Shown here in pieces: positions 18,623 through 26,548 of a stretch of 64,000 nt of DNA. The DNA is taken from assembly GCF_004770615.1 (NCBI RefSeq), contig NZ_RQER01000006.1, positions 310,001 to 374,000 on the forward strand. Reading direction: 5' to 3'. This stretch comes from Leptospira langatensis. GTDB lineage: Bacteria; Spirochaetota; Leptospiria; Leptospirales; Leptospiraceae. A program made the position numbers and the translations under genes. Below the pieces are notes generated by a model, which saw nothing but the letters and a program-made list of their open reading frames with translations, was not told the DNA's origin and did not search any database. Positions within the stretch are counted from its first letter, which is position 1; each line of letters opens with the position of its first letter.

Positions 18623-18940
18623 ATGCAACAGTTCGAAAACGTCACTATTATCAAAAAAGCGAATGTTTACTTCGAAGGAAAAGTCACTAGCAGAACAGTG
18701 ATCTTTGCTAACGGGGAGAAAAAGACCCTGGGCATACTCATGCCGGGAGAGTATGAATTTGGGACCGCAGAAAAAGAGATCATGGAGATCTTGGATGGCG
18801 ATCTACTCGTTCAACTTCCAGGCGATCCGAATTGGAAAGAGATCAAAGGCGGGCAGTCCTTCGAGGTCCCTGCAAATTCCAAATTCAAACTCAATGTGAG
18901 ATCCTTAAGCGATTACTGCTGTTCTTACTTAAAGAATTAA
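18623..18940 (+). CDS. ppnP: Pyrimidine/purine nucleoside phosphorylase PpnP-like
   Basis: A 105-residue single-domain cupin of the DUF1255/YaiE family, now named PpnP, which cleaves nucleosides with phosphate to give free bases and ribose-1-phosphate. Typical segments are [34 protein letters not shown] (split across about residues 13-45), [10 protein letters not shown] and [13 protein letters not shown]. The ATG at 18623 gives the usual family length; a TTG seven codons upstream is less likely. Confidence 0.88.
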   Translation: MQQFENVTIIKKANVYFEGKVTSRTVIFANGEKKTLGILMPGEYEFGTAEKEIMEILDGDLLVQLPGDPNWKEIKGGQSFEVPANSKFKLNVRSLSDYCCSYLKN

Positions 18941-18979
18941 TGATACAGGGATCTTCTTTCACCGGAATTAATCCCTCCT

Positions 18980-18999
18980 GGTCCTATTTATAGGCCTTT
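18980..18999 (+). terminator. Weak hairpin after ppnP
   Basis: CCTAT-TT-ATAGG extended by GG/CC with a bulge, then TTT. It lies 40 bases after ppnP and just ahead of the next promoter, so a terminator role is plausible but the T-run is short. Confidence 0.35.
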
Positions 19000-19016
19000 C
19001 ACTCTAGTTCTCCCAC

Positions 19017-19044
19017 TTGACAAATTCTATCAAGTGGTTACACT
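19017..19044 (+). promoter_or_regulatory. Promoter upstream of the c-di-AMP riboswitch
   Basis: A consensus -35 TTGACA (19017-19022), 16-base spacer and -10 TACACT (19039-19044). Transcription would begin near 19050, at the first bases of the riboswitch aptamer. Confidence 0.6.
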
Positions 19045-19046
19045 GC

Positions 19047-19172
19047 GGTCCTTGAGTCTGCCTAATCCGAGAAATCGGAGCGGAGGAACCATTTTTTGGG
19101 GCAAACCGCTAAGCGGGGGATATCTCTCATTCCCAGCCCGTCAGCTAACTTCGTAGGCACGGAGAGAAGACC
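19047..19172 (+). ncRNA. Cyclic di-AMP riboswitch (ydaO/yuaA type) in the leader of the USP-like gene
   Basis: The region carries the most conserved parts of the ydaO aptamer (Rfam RF00379) in order: CTAATCCGAGAAATCGGAG, GGAGGAACC followed by TTGGGG, AAGCGGGGGAT, and the hallmark CCGTCAGCTAACTTCGTAGG (19139-19158). Outer ends pair (GGTC-CTT at 19047-19053 with AAGACC at 19167-19172, and TGCC at 19059-19062 with GGCA at 19156-19159), giving a closing P1 stem. Downstream are a GGAGG/CCTCC hairpin (19174-19188) and a longer one at 19220-19251 before the ATG at 19279. In known cases c-di-AMP binding turns expression off. Confidence 0.88.
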
Positions 19173-19219
19173 TGGAGGACGCACCTCCCATTCTTCCGGC
19201 TCATCATAAAAAGACCAAA

Positions 19220-19251
19220 GCCTTCTCATATCTTCTGATCCAGGAGAAGGC
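19220..19251 (+). promoter_or_regulatory. Candidate expression-platform hairpin of the riboswitch
   Basis: A perfect eight-base stem GCCTTCTC / GAGAAGGC with a 16-base loop, between the aptamer and the Shine-Dalgarno (GGAG, about 19268). There is no T-run, so control by a terminator is not obvious. An alternative pairing that hides the ribosome site, or Rho, would be needed. Confidence 0.4.
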
Positions 19252-19278
19252 CCAAAGATTAACCGTCGGAGAATTGAA

Positions 19279-19989
19279 ATGAAAGTTTTGATATCGTTCG
19301 CCAATCCCAAAATGGGCGCCAAACTTTTCGGTTTGGCTCGCGCCTTGTTTTCCAAGAGCGCAAAGAACCTTTTCATTGTGGCCCTTCATGTGGTTTCGGT
19401 TGAATCCGAATCCGAAGGATTTCCCTTATTAGCAGAAGATGAGATCTTCCAAGCAGTGAGAGAAGAAGCTGCCGGATCCGAATTCCATTTTGAGACAGTC
19501 GGCTTTCCTTCCGATTGGATCGTACCGGGGATCGTTGAAACTGCTAAAAGCAAAGAAGTCGACTTACTTCTGTTAGGTGCTTCTCGCTCTCTCTTCTCCG
19601 ACGATCTATTAGGGGGAAAGGTAGGTGACGTGCTGAGAGAATTATCCGATCTGGACATCGCAGTACTAGCGGATAACGGATTGAATTCCCCGATCGAACC
19701 GATCATCTATTCTCCCGGCTTGGAATCCGCTCCTCTCTTTCCTTTCTCTAGCGGGCTTTCCATGTTCATAGAAAAGCCGATCCCGGTCCTGGCCGGTTCG
19801 GGACAAGGAGAATACAGTTTAGAATCGCCGGACAAATTCAAGCCCTGGCTCCCCTTCTCCTTAGCCGCACCGGATCCTGCGAAAAATCTGAATCTTGCCA
19901 TAGTAGAGTACGGAACCTACAAATCCTTTCATTCCGTTCTCCTGGACAGAAAACATCTTTCTTTTCTGATCTTGCGTAAGGGAAGATAA
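19279..19989 (+). CDS. Universal-stress-protein-like protein under c-di-AMP riboswitch
   Basis: A 236-residue protein whose first 130 residues look like a UspA fold (VLISFANPKMGAKLFGLARALF, then IVALHVV, and DLLLLGASRS...DDLLGGKVGDVL) followed by a less clear second half. This pattern resembles the cytosolic C-terminal region of CPA2-type cation:proton antiporters, but no transmembrane part is encoded here. Such a role would fit the c-di-AMP riboswitch in its leader, since that signal commonly controls K+ and osmotic homeostasis. Two cNMP-binding proteins follow. Confidence 0.7.
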   Translation: MKVLISFANPKMGAKLFGLARALFSKSAKNLFIVALHVVSVESESEGFPLLAEDEIFQAVREEAAGSEFHFETVGFPSDWIVPGIVETAKSKEVDLLLLGASRSLFSDDLLGGKVGDVLRELSDLDIAVLADNGLNSPIEPIIYSPGLESAPLFPFSSGLSMFIEKPIPVLAGSGQGEYSLESPDKFKPWLPFSLAAPDPAKNLNLAIVEYGTYKSFHSVLLDRKHLSFLILRKGR

Positions 19990-20081
19990 TTCGAATTCTA
20001 TAAGCTGATCATAAGTCGACGTATTTCTAGAAAATACGAAATCAGGTGAAGATTCCGCCAAGCCTTTCCGTCTTACATAAA

Positions 20082-20552
20082 ATGGCCACTATCCTGGACT
20101 TCGTTCATAGCGTTTTCACCAAAGTCTATTCCAAAGACTCCTTTATTTTTAAAGAAGGGGACGAATCCGACGGGAACATGTATTTTCTATTCCAAGGGAA
20201 TTTGAAGGTCTTCAAAGATCGTCCCGAAGGTTCCGACAAGGCCATCAAAGAACTGTTCCCTGGAGAATTTTTCGGGGAACTGGCGCTCATCTCCGGACGC
20301 ACTCGCGCCATGTCTGTGCAAGTCCTTTCTCCGAACGCAAAAGTGGGAGTCTTGAACAAATCCGTTTTCGAGAAACTCGAAAAGACCAGTCCTCAATTCC
20401 TTCTTCTTCTTTTAAAGAATACTTTCGAAAAACTGAATCGAGCCGAAGCAAAACTAGAATCCCTATACGCCGAGATCCATAAAAAAGAAGAAGAAGCCGG
20501 CCCCGTTCCTACGATAACGCCGGCAAGTCCTTCGGAAGGAGCAATCATATGA
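20082..20552 (+). CDS. Cyclic nucleotide-binding domain protein
   Basis: A 156-residue protein consisting of one CAP-type cNMP-binding domain (IFKEGDESDGNMYFLFQGNLKVFK; phosphate-binding cassette FPGEFFGELALISGRTRAMSV with the Glu and Arg that bind cyclic phosphate) and a short C-terminal helix rich in Lys/Glu and Pro. There is no DNA-binding domain. I take the ATG at 20082; a GTG 12 codons earlier is possible. It overlaps the next gene by an ATGA. Confidence 0.88.
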   Translation: MATILDFVHSVFTKVYSKDSFIFKEGDESDGNMYFLFQGNLKVFKDRPEGSDKAIKELFPGEFFGELALISGRTRAMSVQVLSPNAKVGVLNKSVFEKLEKTSPQFLLLLLKNTFEKLNRAEAKLESLYAEIHKKEEEAGPVPTITPASPSEGAII

Positions 20553-20974
20553 GCATCAATATATTAGAATTCATTAATAATGTTTCTGTCCGTACATTTT
20601 TAGCAGGAGAGACGATCTTTCGGGAAAAAGATCCTTCGAACGGAATGATGTATTTCGTTTTTACAGGAGCCTTGGAGATCCGAAAGTCTTACGACGGAGA
20701 AGAAAGGGTTATCCGTAAACTGGAGCCTGGAGCATTTTTCGGAGAGATCGCACTCATCAATAATGTTCCTAGAGCGGCTACCGTTAAGGTCATCACGGAG
20801 AAATCCAAGATAGGTATCTTGGACCAAGATATGTTCTACAGGATAGGACAGACCAATCCTAAATTCTTTTCCCTTCTTCTAAACACTACCATCCAAAGAT
20901 TGGTTTCCGTAGAAGATGAGATTGCAAGGATCAGCTCCGGCCAAGTCATCAATCCTTTGAGAAAAATGGACTGA
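20549..20974 (+). CDS. Cyclic nucleotide-binding domain protein, second of a pair
   Basis: A 141-residue stand-alone cNMP-binding domain closely related to its neighbour: IFREKDPSNGMMYFVFTGALEIRK, then LEPGAFFGEIALINNVPRAATVKV containing the Glu/Arg cassette. It overlaps the upstream gene by four bases. The pair probably works as a heteromer or as sensors for cAMP/cGMP acting on the same pathway as the USP-like protein. Confidence 0.88.
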   Translation: MSINILEFINNVSVRTFLAGETIFREKDPSNGMMYFVFTGALEIRKSYDGEERVIRKLEPGAFFGEIALINNVPRAATVKVITEKSKIGILDQDMFYRIGQTNPKFFSLLLNTTIQRLVSVEDEIARISSGQVINPLRKMD

Positions 20975-20979
20975 GCTTT

Positions 20980-21417
20980 TTAAGCGGCCTTTTTCTTTTC
21001 GGATGTGTCTGGCCTGTTATTCCCTGCAAAATATCTTTCTAACAGAAATGTGAATAAGTAACAGCGAGATACTCCGTGCCTTCTTGCAAGTAATCCCAAA
21101 CGAGCCCAATCCCCTGGATCCGGCCTAAAATTCAATCGCGTCCATTGTACCTTTGTTTCTTTTCTTTTTCTTTGGTAGAGTAGAAGGTTTAAGTGAGGAT
21201 TCATTTTCTCTTTTTCCTCCATTTCCTTAGAATATAAAAAAAGAAGATCCTTTAAACAACTGGCTTCCGCTCTATCTTCTTTCCATTCCATTCTTATCTT
21301 CCGATGGAAATTCTTAGGAAGTAGGAGCGTACAAACAGGCATCGCGTTGCTCGCAGAACGTGCCTTTAAGGACCTGGACTTGGTCCTCTTCGGGTTTTCG
21401 ATCAATTTCAATTTCAT
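20980..21417 (-). CDS. DUF1564 family protein
   Basis: A 145-residue basic protein with the DUF1564 pattern: TLLLPKNFHRKI near residue 30, LLYQRKRKE and the C-terminal block VQWTRLNFRPDPGDWARLGLLARRHGVSRCYLFTFLLERYF. The family is, to my knowledge, essentially limited to Leptospira and multicopy, with unknown function; the C-terminal block recalls small DNA-binding or antitoxin-like folds, which is only a guess. It is convergent to the cNMP gene with five bases between stops. Confidence 0.82.
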   Translation of the reverse strand: MKLKLIENPKRTKSRSLKARSASNAMPVCTLLLPKNFHRKIRMEWKEDRAEASCLKDLLFLYSKEMEEKEKMNPHLNLLLYQRKRKETKVQWTRLNFRPDPGDWARLGLLARRHGVSRCYLFTFLLERYFAGNNRPDTSEKKKAA

Positions 21418-21486
21418 AGAAGGACAGGGCCCTTTCGAAAAAGACTGCTCGCACTTTTTAAGAATTTATTCGAAAATTGTTTCTAG

Positions 21487-21525
21487 GATCCGATTTCAGT
21501 CTTACTTTCTTTTGCAAATCGGATC
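21487..21525. promoter_or_regulatory. Ten-base inverted repeat upstream of msrA
   Basis: GATCCGATTT (21487-21496) and AAATCGGATC (21516-21525) are perfect reverse complements 19 bases apart. The second arm touches a TAATAT -10-like box (21526-21531), 15 bases before the msrA ATG. The position suggests an operator for a dimeric regulator or a stem-loop in a longer transcript. Confidence 0.5.
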
Positions 21526-21546
21526 TAATATACGAGGAAAAACCAA

Positions 21547-22080
21547 ATGTCGGATCGAAACGATTTAGAATACGCAACTCTTGGTGGAGGATGTTTCTGG
21601 TGTGTCGAAGCCATCTACCAACTCGTGGAAGGTGTGGAGTCCATCGTTTCCGGTTATGCGGGAGGTTCGGATCCTTCTCCCAATTATCGTTCTGTTTGTG
21701 AAGGCCGGACAGGCCATGCAGAAGTGATCCGTATCGGCTTCGACCCGAAGGTGATCTCTTTCAAGAATATCCTGGATATTTTTTGGGAAGCTCATGATCC
21801 CACGACCCGAAATCGCCAAGGCAATGACGAGGGTCCTCAATACAGAAGTATTATCTTATACGAATCTGCGACTCAGAAAGAGATCGCGGAAAAGTCTAGA
21901 GAAGAATACGGTCCTAAGTTTTCTTCTCCCATCGTGACGGAGATCGTTCCTCTGGAGAAATTCTTTCCGGGAGAAGGGTACCATCAGAATTATTTTAGGA
22001 CCAACCCGGCACAACCATACTGTCATTATGTGATCCGTCCTAAGATCGAGAAGTTCTTAAAGAAACACTCAGTTGGGTAA
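21547..22080 (+). CDS. msrA: Peptide-methionine (S)-S-oxide reductase MsrA
   Basis: A 177-residue MsrA that repairs oxidised methionine. The catalytic cysteine lies in LGGGCFWCVEAIY, with the conserved GYAGG, YRSVCEGRTGHAEVI, DPTTRNRQGNDEGPQYRS and YHQNYF segments. Length is normal for a single-domain MsrA without fused MsrB. Its end overlaps the end of the convergent histidine kinase gene by 12 bases. Confidence 0.97.
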   Translation: MSDRNDLEYATLGGGCFWCVEAIYQLVEGVESIVSGYAGGSDPSPNYRSVCEGRTGHAEVIRIGFDPKVISFKNILDIFWEAHDPTTRNRQGNDEGPQYRSIILYESATQKEIAEKSREEYGPKFSSPIVTEIVPLEKFFPGEGYHQNYFRTNPAQPYCHYVIRPKIEKFLKKHSVG

Positions 22081-24444
22081 GTTCACAAAGAAAGTAGTCC
22101 CATCCGGAGATGTCTCGAAGTGTATGGAACCGTCGTGATTTTCCACGATGCGTTTCACTATATCGAGTCCGAGTCCGGATCCTTCTCCGGGAGCCTTGGT
22201 CGTAAAGAAAGGCTCAAAGATCCGTTCCTGTATGGATTCAGGAATTCCAGGTCCTGTGTCTGAGATCCGTATCTGTATGGATTCCATCTTTGGTTTGCAG
22301 ATCTTGATCTTTAGGATTCCTTTAAAGTTCATCGCCTGCGCCGCATTGTAGATCAGGTTGGTCCATACATGCAATAGATCGTCCGAATAAGCTTGGATCG
22401 CAGGCGTATGTTCGTATTCTTTTACGATCTCTATTCCGGACTTCAATTGGTTCTGATAGATCGTGAGCACTGTATCAATGCTTTCTTTCAGATTTACTTC
22501 GGACTTAGGCCCGCCCGTCCTGAAATGAGAAAAGTTCTTGAGAGCATATACGATCTTAGAGGTCCGATCCACGGACATTTCTATGAGCTTAGAACTCCTA
22601 TTCGCAATAATTTCGTCTAACGCGTACTGCAGGATCTCTCTTGTCTTTTCTCCCTGAAATAATTTAGGATAATCCTCCAACGCATTTTCCAGGCCGGCCT
22701 CCACCAGTCCTTCGGCAAGATTTCTGGATTCTTCGATACCAAGTTCTTTCAACTTTGCCTCTAAGATCTTTGTCTTGGCTCTTACTTCTTTAGGAGGAAG
22801 GATCTCTTGGTACCTTCTCCCCTGGGTGAGAAGGTCTTCGAAATCCTTGGCAGTCTCCACATTCAAATTCCCTAATACAAAAGCGGCTGCCTTCATTTTT
22901 TCTATCGGGCTCATAAAATGGCTCTTTACGGATTCGTTTGCGGCACGTATGACTCCGATAGGATTATTGATCTCATGTGCAATCCCGGCTACGAGTTGTC
23001 CCAGTGCCGCCATTTTTTCGGAAAGTACCAACTGATTTTGGGTCTTTTTTTGGTATTCGAGTGCCTCTTCTAATTCTCTCTTGTTCTTTGCGATGAGTTC
23101 GTTTTGTGCTGAGATCTCGTTGTTCAAGATCCTCAACTGTTCCGCTTCTTTCCTTTCGGAGATGTCCTTGACCATATTGATCATTCTGGCCTCTCCGTCT
23201 ATCATCGCAAACCTTGTGGAGAATTCGACAGTGAAGATGCGTCCGTCTTTTGCTCGGAACAGAGTCTCTTCGTTGTATAGAAATCCTTCCTTAGCGATCT
23301 GCTCCTTGAAGTGATCCCTATCTTTCGGATCGGCCCAGATACCAAGCTCTATACTCGTCTTTCCGATCGCTTCTTCTCTAGTGTAGCCCATCAAACGAGT
23401 GAATCCGTCGTTGATATCTATATATCTTCCGTCCTCGAAATTGGAAATGGAACTCGCATAAGGACTCAGTTTAAATACTTTGGAGAATAATTCCTGGCTC
23501 GCCTTGATCTCTTCTTCCGCTAGATATTTTTCAGTAATATCTTGGCCAGTGCCGTAAGCCAAAGAGTGATCCTTGTATTTTCCATGTACGAGAATGTATC
23601 TCTGTTTTCCGTCATCTCCCTTGGCTTGAAAAATAAAATCCGCAGAGTAATTCGGATCCTTCCTATAATTCAATGCTTCTTGTAGGACGAGTGAGATCCT
23701 TTTACGATCCTCTTCGGCCTCCACATATTTTTGTAAGAAGGTCTCGAAACTCAATGTGATGGATTCCTTCGCATCTTTTTCTCCTAGTAGGATCCGATAT
23801 TCCTTGCTAAGGGTCAAGACCAAGGTATCCACATTTAGGATCCAGCCTCCCAACTTTGCAGTCAGATGGGCCTGTGAAAGTTCCTGTCGGACTCGATTGA
23901 GACCTCCTAATCCGAAACGCATCAGAACGAAAGTCACAAAGAAACCGATCGAATTACCGACTAACGCGGCCCAGTGCTCAGGAAGTGTAGGCGCCGGGAT
24001 CTTTCCCTTTTCCATCAGGAAAATACTGAACGCTCCCGCAAAAAAGGAAGCGAGCGCATACATCAATGCCACGAAATTTCCCAAGAGCATGGACGCGAGA
24101 AGTATGATCACCATGAAGAGAGAGAACGCTGTCGCATGCACTCCTCCTTCTTTCCTCATGACTAAAAGAAGTGCTAACCATTCCAAAAGAATGAATAGAT
24201 GGGCTCCTAGTTTGATCCTACCTTTCTTTGCAAGTATATGACAAACGATCACTGCAGCAGGGATCAGATAGAAAGAATAGTAAACATCCTTTGGTTGTGA
24301 AACTAGAGGATGAATGATCCTGAATAGAACGGCCACGATCAAAGTGACATACATTAAACCATAAAGAAGCCGAATGGATACAGCCTTCTCCGCATCGGTA
24401 TGGACCGGCGGGGCCAGTATCTTTTTTAGATAGGAAAATAACAT
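22069..24444 (-). CDS. Membrane PAS-domain sensor histidine kinase
   Basis: A 791-residue kinase. About six transmembrane helices fill the first 190 residues. They are followed by a PAS-type domain (about 195-310), a second PAS/PAC (about 320-440; [11 protein letters not shown] then [19 protein letters not shown]), a coiled coil and a phosphoacceptor block [22 protein letters not shown] long helical insert precedes the HATPase domain with [19 protein letters not shown] and [13 protein letters not shown]. No receiver domain or adjacent response regulator is visible. An upstream TTG at 24486 is the alternative start. Confidence 0.92.
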   Translation of the reverse strand: MLFSYLKKILAPPVHTDAEKAVSIRLLYGLMYVTLIVAVLFRIIHPLVSQPKDVYYSFYLIPAAVIVCHILAKKGRIKLGAHLFILLEWLALLLVMRKEGGVHATAFSLFMVIILLASMLLGNFVALMYALASFFAGAFSIFLMEKGKIPAPTLPEHWAALVGNSIGFFVTFVLMRFGLGGLNRVRQELSQAHLTAKLGGWILNVDTLVLTLSKEYRILLGEKDAKESITLSFETFLQKYVEAEEDRKRISLVLQEALNYRKDPNYSADFIFQAKGDDGKQRYILVHGKYKDHSLAYGTGQDITEKYLAEEEIKASQELFSKVFKLSPYASSISNFEDGRYIDINDGFTRLMGYTREEAIGKTSIELGIWADPKDRDHFKEQIAKEGFLYNEETLFRAKDGRIFTVEFSTRFAMIDGEARMINMVKDISERKEAEQLRILNNEISAQNELIAKNKRELEEALEYQKKTQNQLVLSEKMAALGQLVAGIAHEINNPIGVIRAANESVKSHFMSPIEKMKAAAFVLGNLNVETAKDFEDLLTQGRRYQEILPPKEVRAKTKILEAKLKELGIEESRNLAEGLVEAGLENALEDYPKLFQGEKTREILQYALDEIIANRSSKLIEMSVDRTSKIVYALKNFSHFRTGGPKSEVNLKESIDTVLTIYQNQLKSGIEIVKEYEHTPAIQAYSDDLLHVWTNLIYNAAQAMNFKGILKIKICKPKMESIQIRISDTGPGIPESIQERIFEPFFTTKAPGEGSGLGLDIVKRIVENHDGSIHFETSPDGTTFFVNLPN

Positions 24445-24678
24445 GCGAATCGAAGGACTCACTGATAATAAATGAGCGGAGGTCAAAAGCTGGAAAGCCT
24501 GATTTCAGATTTCGGGAAAAATTGACTAAGAATTCCTCCTAATCCGAAGTACATAATATTGCTTTGAACTAAGTCTCTTACCTATTTCAAGTGATCCGCC
24601 TTCGATTTTTAGTTCTTAATGGGTGCTTTCATGAAAAAAATTTTTGCCTTACTAGGTCCGGATTGGATAATGTAGGCT

Positions 24679-25404
24679 ATGAACTTCCTAAGAGTCTTGT
24701 TCCCTTCTCCTTTTAAAATCCATAGATTGATCGAAGTTCTGAGCGTTTTTTTATTTTTGATCTTATCAGCACTCTCCATCTGGAAGTTTAGTGTACTGGC
24801 AAAATCCTCCTTTTTAGATTCTTATGCTTCTCTCTCTTTTCGATTATTAGGTCTCTTATTCTTGGCTTATATAACCGCAGACTTTGTTTCCGGCTTCGTT
24901 CATTTCTTGGGAGATAGTTTCGGAGATGAAAATACTCCGTACGTGGGTCCTGCATTTATCTTTCCATTCAGGGATCATCATGTGGATCCGAAAGGGATCA
25001 CTCGGCACGATTTTGTGGAGACCAATGGGAACAATTGCCTGGTCTCTCTCCCCATTCTTCTCTATTGCTTTTATGCACCGTTAGAAAGCGGTATATTTCC
25101 TTGGGCCAGGACTTTTTGGATCCTAGTATTGATCGGTATTTTCTTTACGAATCAGATCCATAAATGGGCTCATCAGGAAAAGCCTTCCAAGCTAGTCCAT
25201 TACTTGCAGAAAAAAAGATGGATCCTTTCGCCGGACCATCACCAGATCCATCATACTACTCCGTATGACACTTATTTCTGCATTACCACGGGTTGGTGTA
25301 ATCCTTTTCTGCACAAGATCCGCTTCTTTCCCTTCGTGAAAGGAACGATCCGATCGATTATAAACGTTTTCAGCTTCTCGAATAAAAACAAACATCGTTC
25401 TTAA
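24679..25404 (+). CDS. Plasmanylethanolamine desaturase-like protein (CarF/PEDS1/TMEM189 family)
   Basis: A 241-residue membrane protein with four or more hydrophobic helices and the histidine clusters of the lipid desaturase B-domain family (PF10520): HFLGDSFGD, FRDHHVDPKGITRHDFVETNGN, HKWAHQE and SPDHHQIHHTTPYDTYFCITTGWCN. Characterised CarF/TMEM189 proteins introduce the vinyl-ether double bond that makes plasmalogens from alkyl-ether lipids, using O2 and a di-iron site. The family call is firm on the motifs; the substrate here is inferred. Confidence 0.85.
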   Translation: MNFLRVLFPSPFKIHRLIEVLSVFLFLILSALSIWKFSVLAKSSFLDSYASLSFRLLGLLFLAYITADFVSGFVHFLGDSFGDENTPYVGPAFIFPFRDHHVDPKGITRHDFVETNGNNCLVSLPILLYCFYAPLESGIFPWARTFWILVLIGIFFTNQIHKWAHQEKPSKLVHYLQKKRWILSPDHHQIHHTTPYDTYFCITTGWCNPFLHKIRFFPFVKGTIRSIINVFSFSNKNKHRS

Positions 25405-25470
25405 TGAGACTCTAAAACCCTTTTATGAATTTTCCTTGATTCATTTCTAGGAGAATAGAGCATCGCGGGT

Positions 25471-26535
25471 ATGCTTCGTTTCATTTCGGCGCTTCTCGCC
25501 TGTGTCCCGCTAATCGTTTCCTGCTCTGCAAGCATAGCTCTCAACGGAGAACTAGTGCATCCCAAGACGTCTGATAATTGGGATCTGACTCTGGAACATT
25601 TTCCTCCCGCGGCAGGTTCTTCCGCAAAAAAATATCCTGTCATTCTCTGCCATGGTTTTATCGCGAATCGGATCTACTTAAAGATAAATGAAAAGTCTTC
25701 TATCGTTGCGAACCTCCAAAAAGAAGGGTACGATGTATGGCTTTTGGATCTGAGAGGAAAACAAGCGGCAGGTTCTCCTTCCTTATTCTTCGGAGATAAG
25801 ACATTCGATTATTCCATAGATGAGTACATCAAACAGGATGCGGATGCCGCCATCCAGTATGTACAAAAAGCCACCGGAAAGGATAAGGTAAATTGGATCG
25901 GACATAGCATGGGGGGAATGTTGCAATACGCTCGCCTAGGGAGCCTTGGCGAAAACCGAGTTGCGAACTTTGTAGCGATTGGATCTCCCGTGATCATGGA
26001 TCCACCTTCCGATGCATTGAAACTCTGGTCTGCATTCACCTGGGCCACTCATCTTTGGCCTGCAGTTCCAACGGAAACTTGGTCCGGCATCCGGGGAGGG
26101 ACTGGCATCCCCTTCTTCCCTAAGAAAAGTTTCGAAGAAGTCTTTTGGTATGAACCGAATATCGATCCTAAGATCGTAAGCGGAGTATACACTACTTCCA
26201 TCGCGACAGTCACTAAAAGAGAAGTCCGACAAATGGAGAAGATCATAGAAACAGGTTCCTTCCGATCCGAAGACGGCAAAATGAACTATGCAGAAGGTCT
26301 TTCCAATATTAAGATCCCTGTTCTTTTGGTCGCAGGTAGAAGGGACAAACTAGGTTTTACTTATTCTCTTCGCTACGTGTACGATCAGTTGGGAAGCACC
26401 GACAAGACCTTATTCATTCTGTCCAAAGGAAAAGGCCATTCGGAGGATTACGGTCACACAGATCTAGTCGTCGGTAAAAAGGCGGACGATGAAGTATTCC
26501 CCACCATTCTACAATGGTTGAACAAGAGAAATTAA
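25471..26535 (+). CDS. Alpha/beta-hydrolase lipoprotein (lipase-like)
   Basis: A 354-residue protein with a lipoprotein signal ending LIVSC (lipidated cysteine about residue 18). The alpha/beta-hydrolase domain has VILCHGFIANRIY, the nucleophile elbow WIGHSMGGML, an acidic residue in VAGRRDKLGFT and a late histidine in GKGHSEDYGHTDL. It resembles acid-lipase/triacylglycerol lipase relatives. It is followed 13 bases later by a second, divergent hydrolase lipoprotein. Confidence 0.85.
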   Translation: MLRFISALLACVPLIVSCSASIALNGELVHPKTSDNWDLTLEHFPPAAGSSAKKYPVILCHGFIANRIYLKINEKSSIVANLQKEGYDVWLLDLRGKQAAGSPSLFFGDKTFDYSIDEYIKQDADAAIQYVQKATGKDKVNWIGHSMGGMLQYARLGSLGENRVANFVAIGSPVIMDPPSDALKLWSAFTWATHLWPAVPTETWSGIRGGTGIPFFPKKSFEEVFWYEPNIDPKIVSGVYTTSIATVTKREVRQMEKIIETGSFRSEDGKMNYAEGLSNIKIPVLLVAGRRDKLGFTYSLRYVYDQLGSTDKTLFILSKGKGHSEDYGHTDLVVGKKADDEVFPTILQWLNKRN

Positions 26536-26548
26536 TCCGGATCAAATC

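Noticed and set aside
19062..19376. 104-codon minus-strand frame over the riboswitch
   Set aside because: It is antisense to the conserved aptamer and the USP gene; the conservation belongs to RNA structure on the plus strand.
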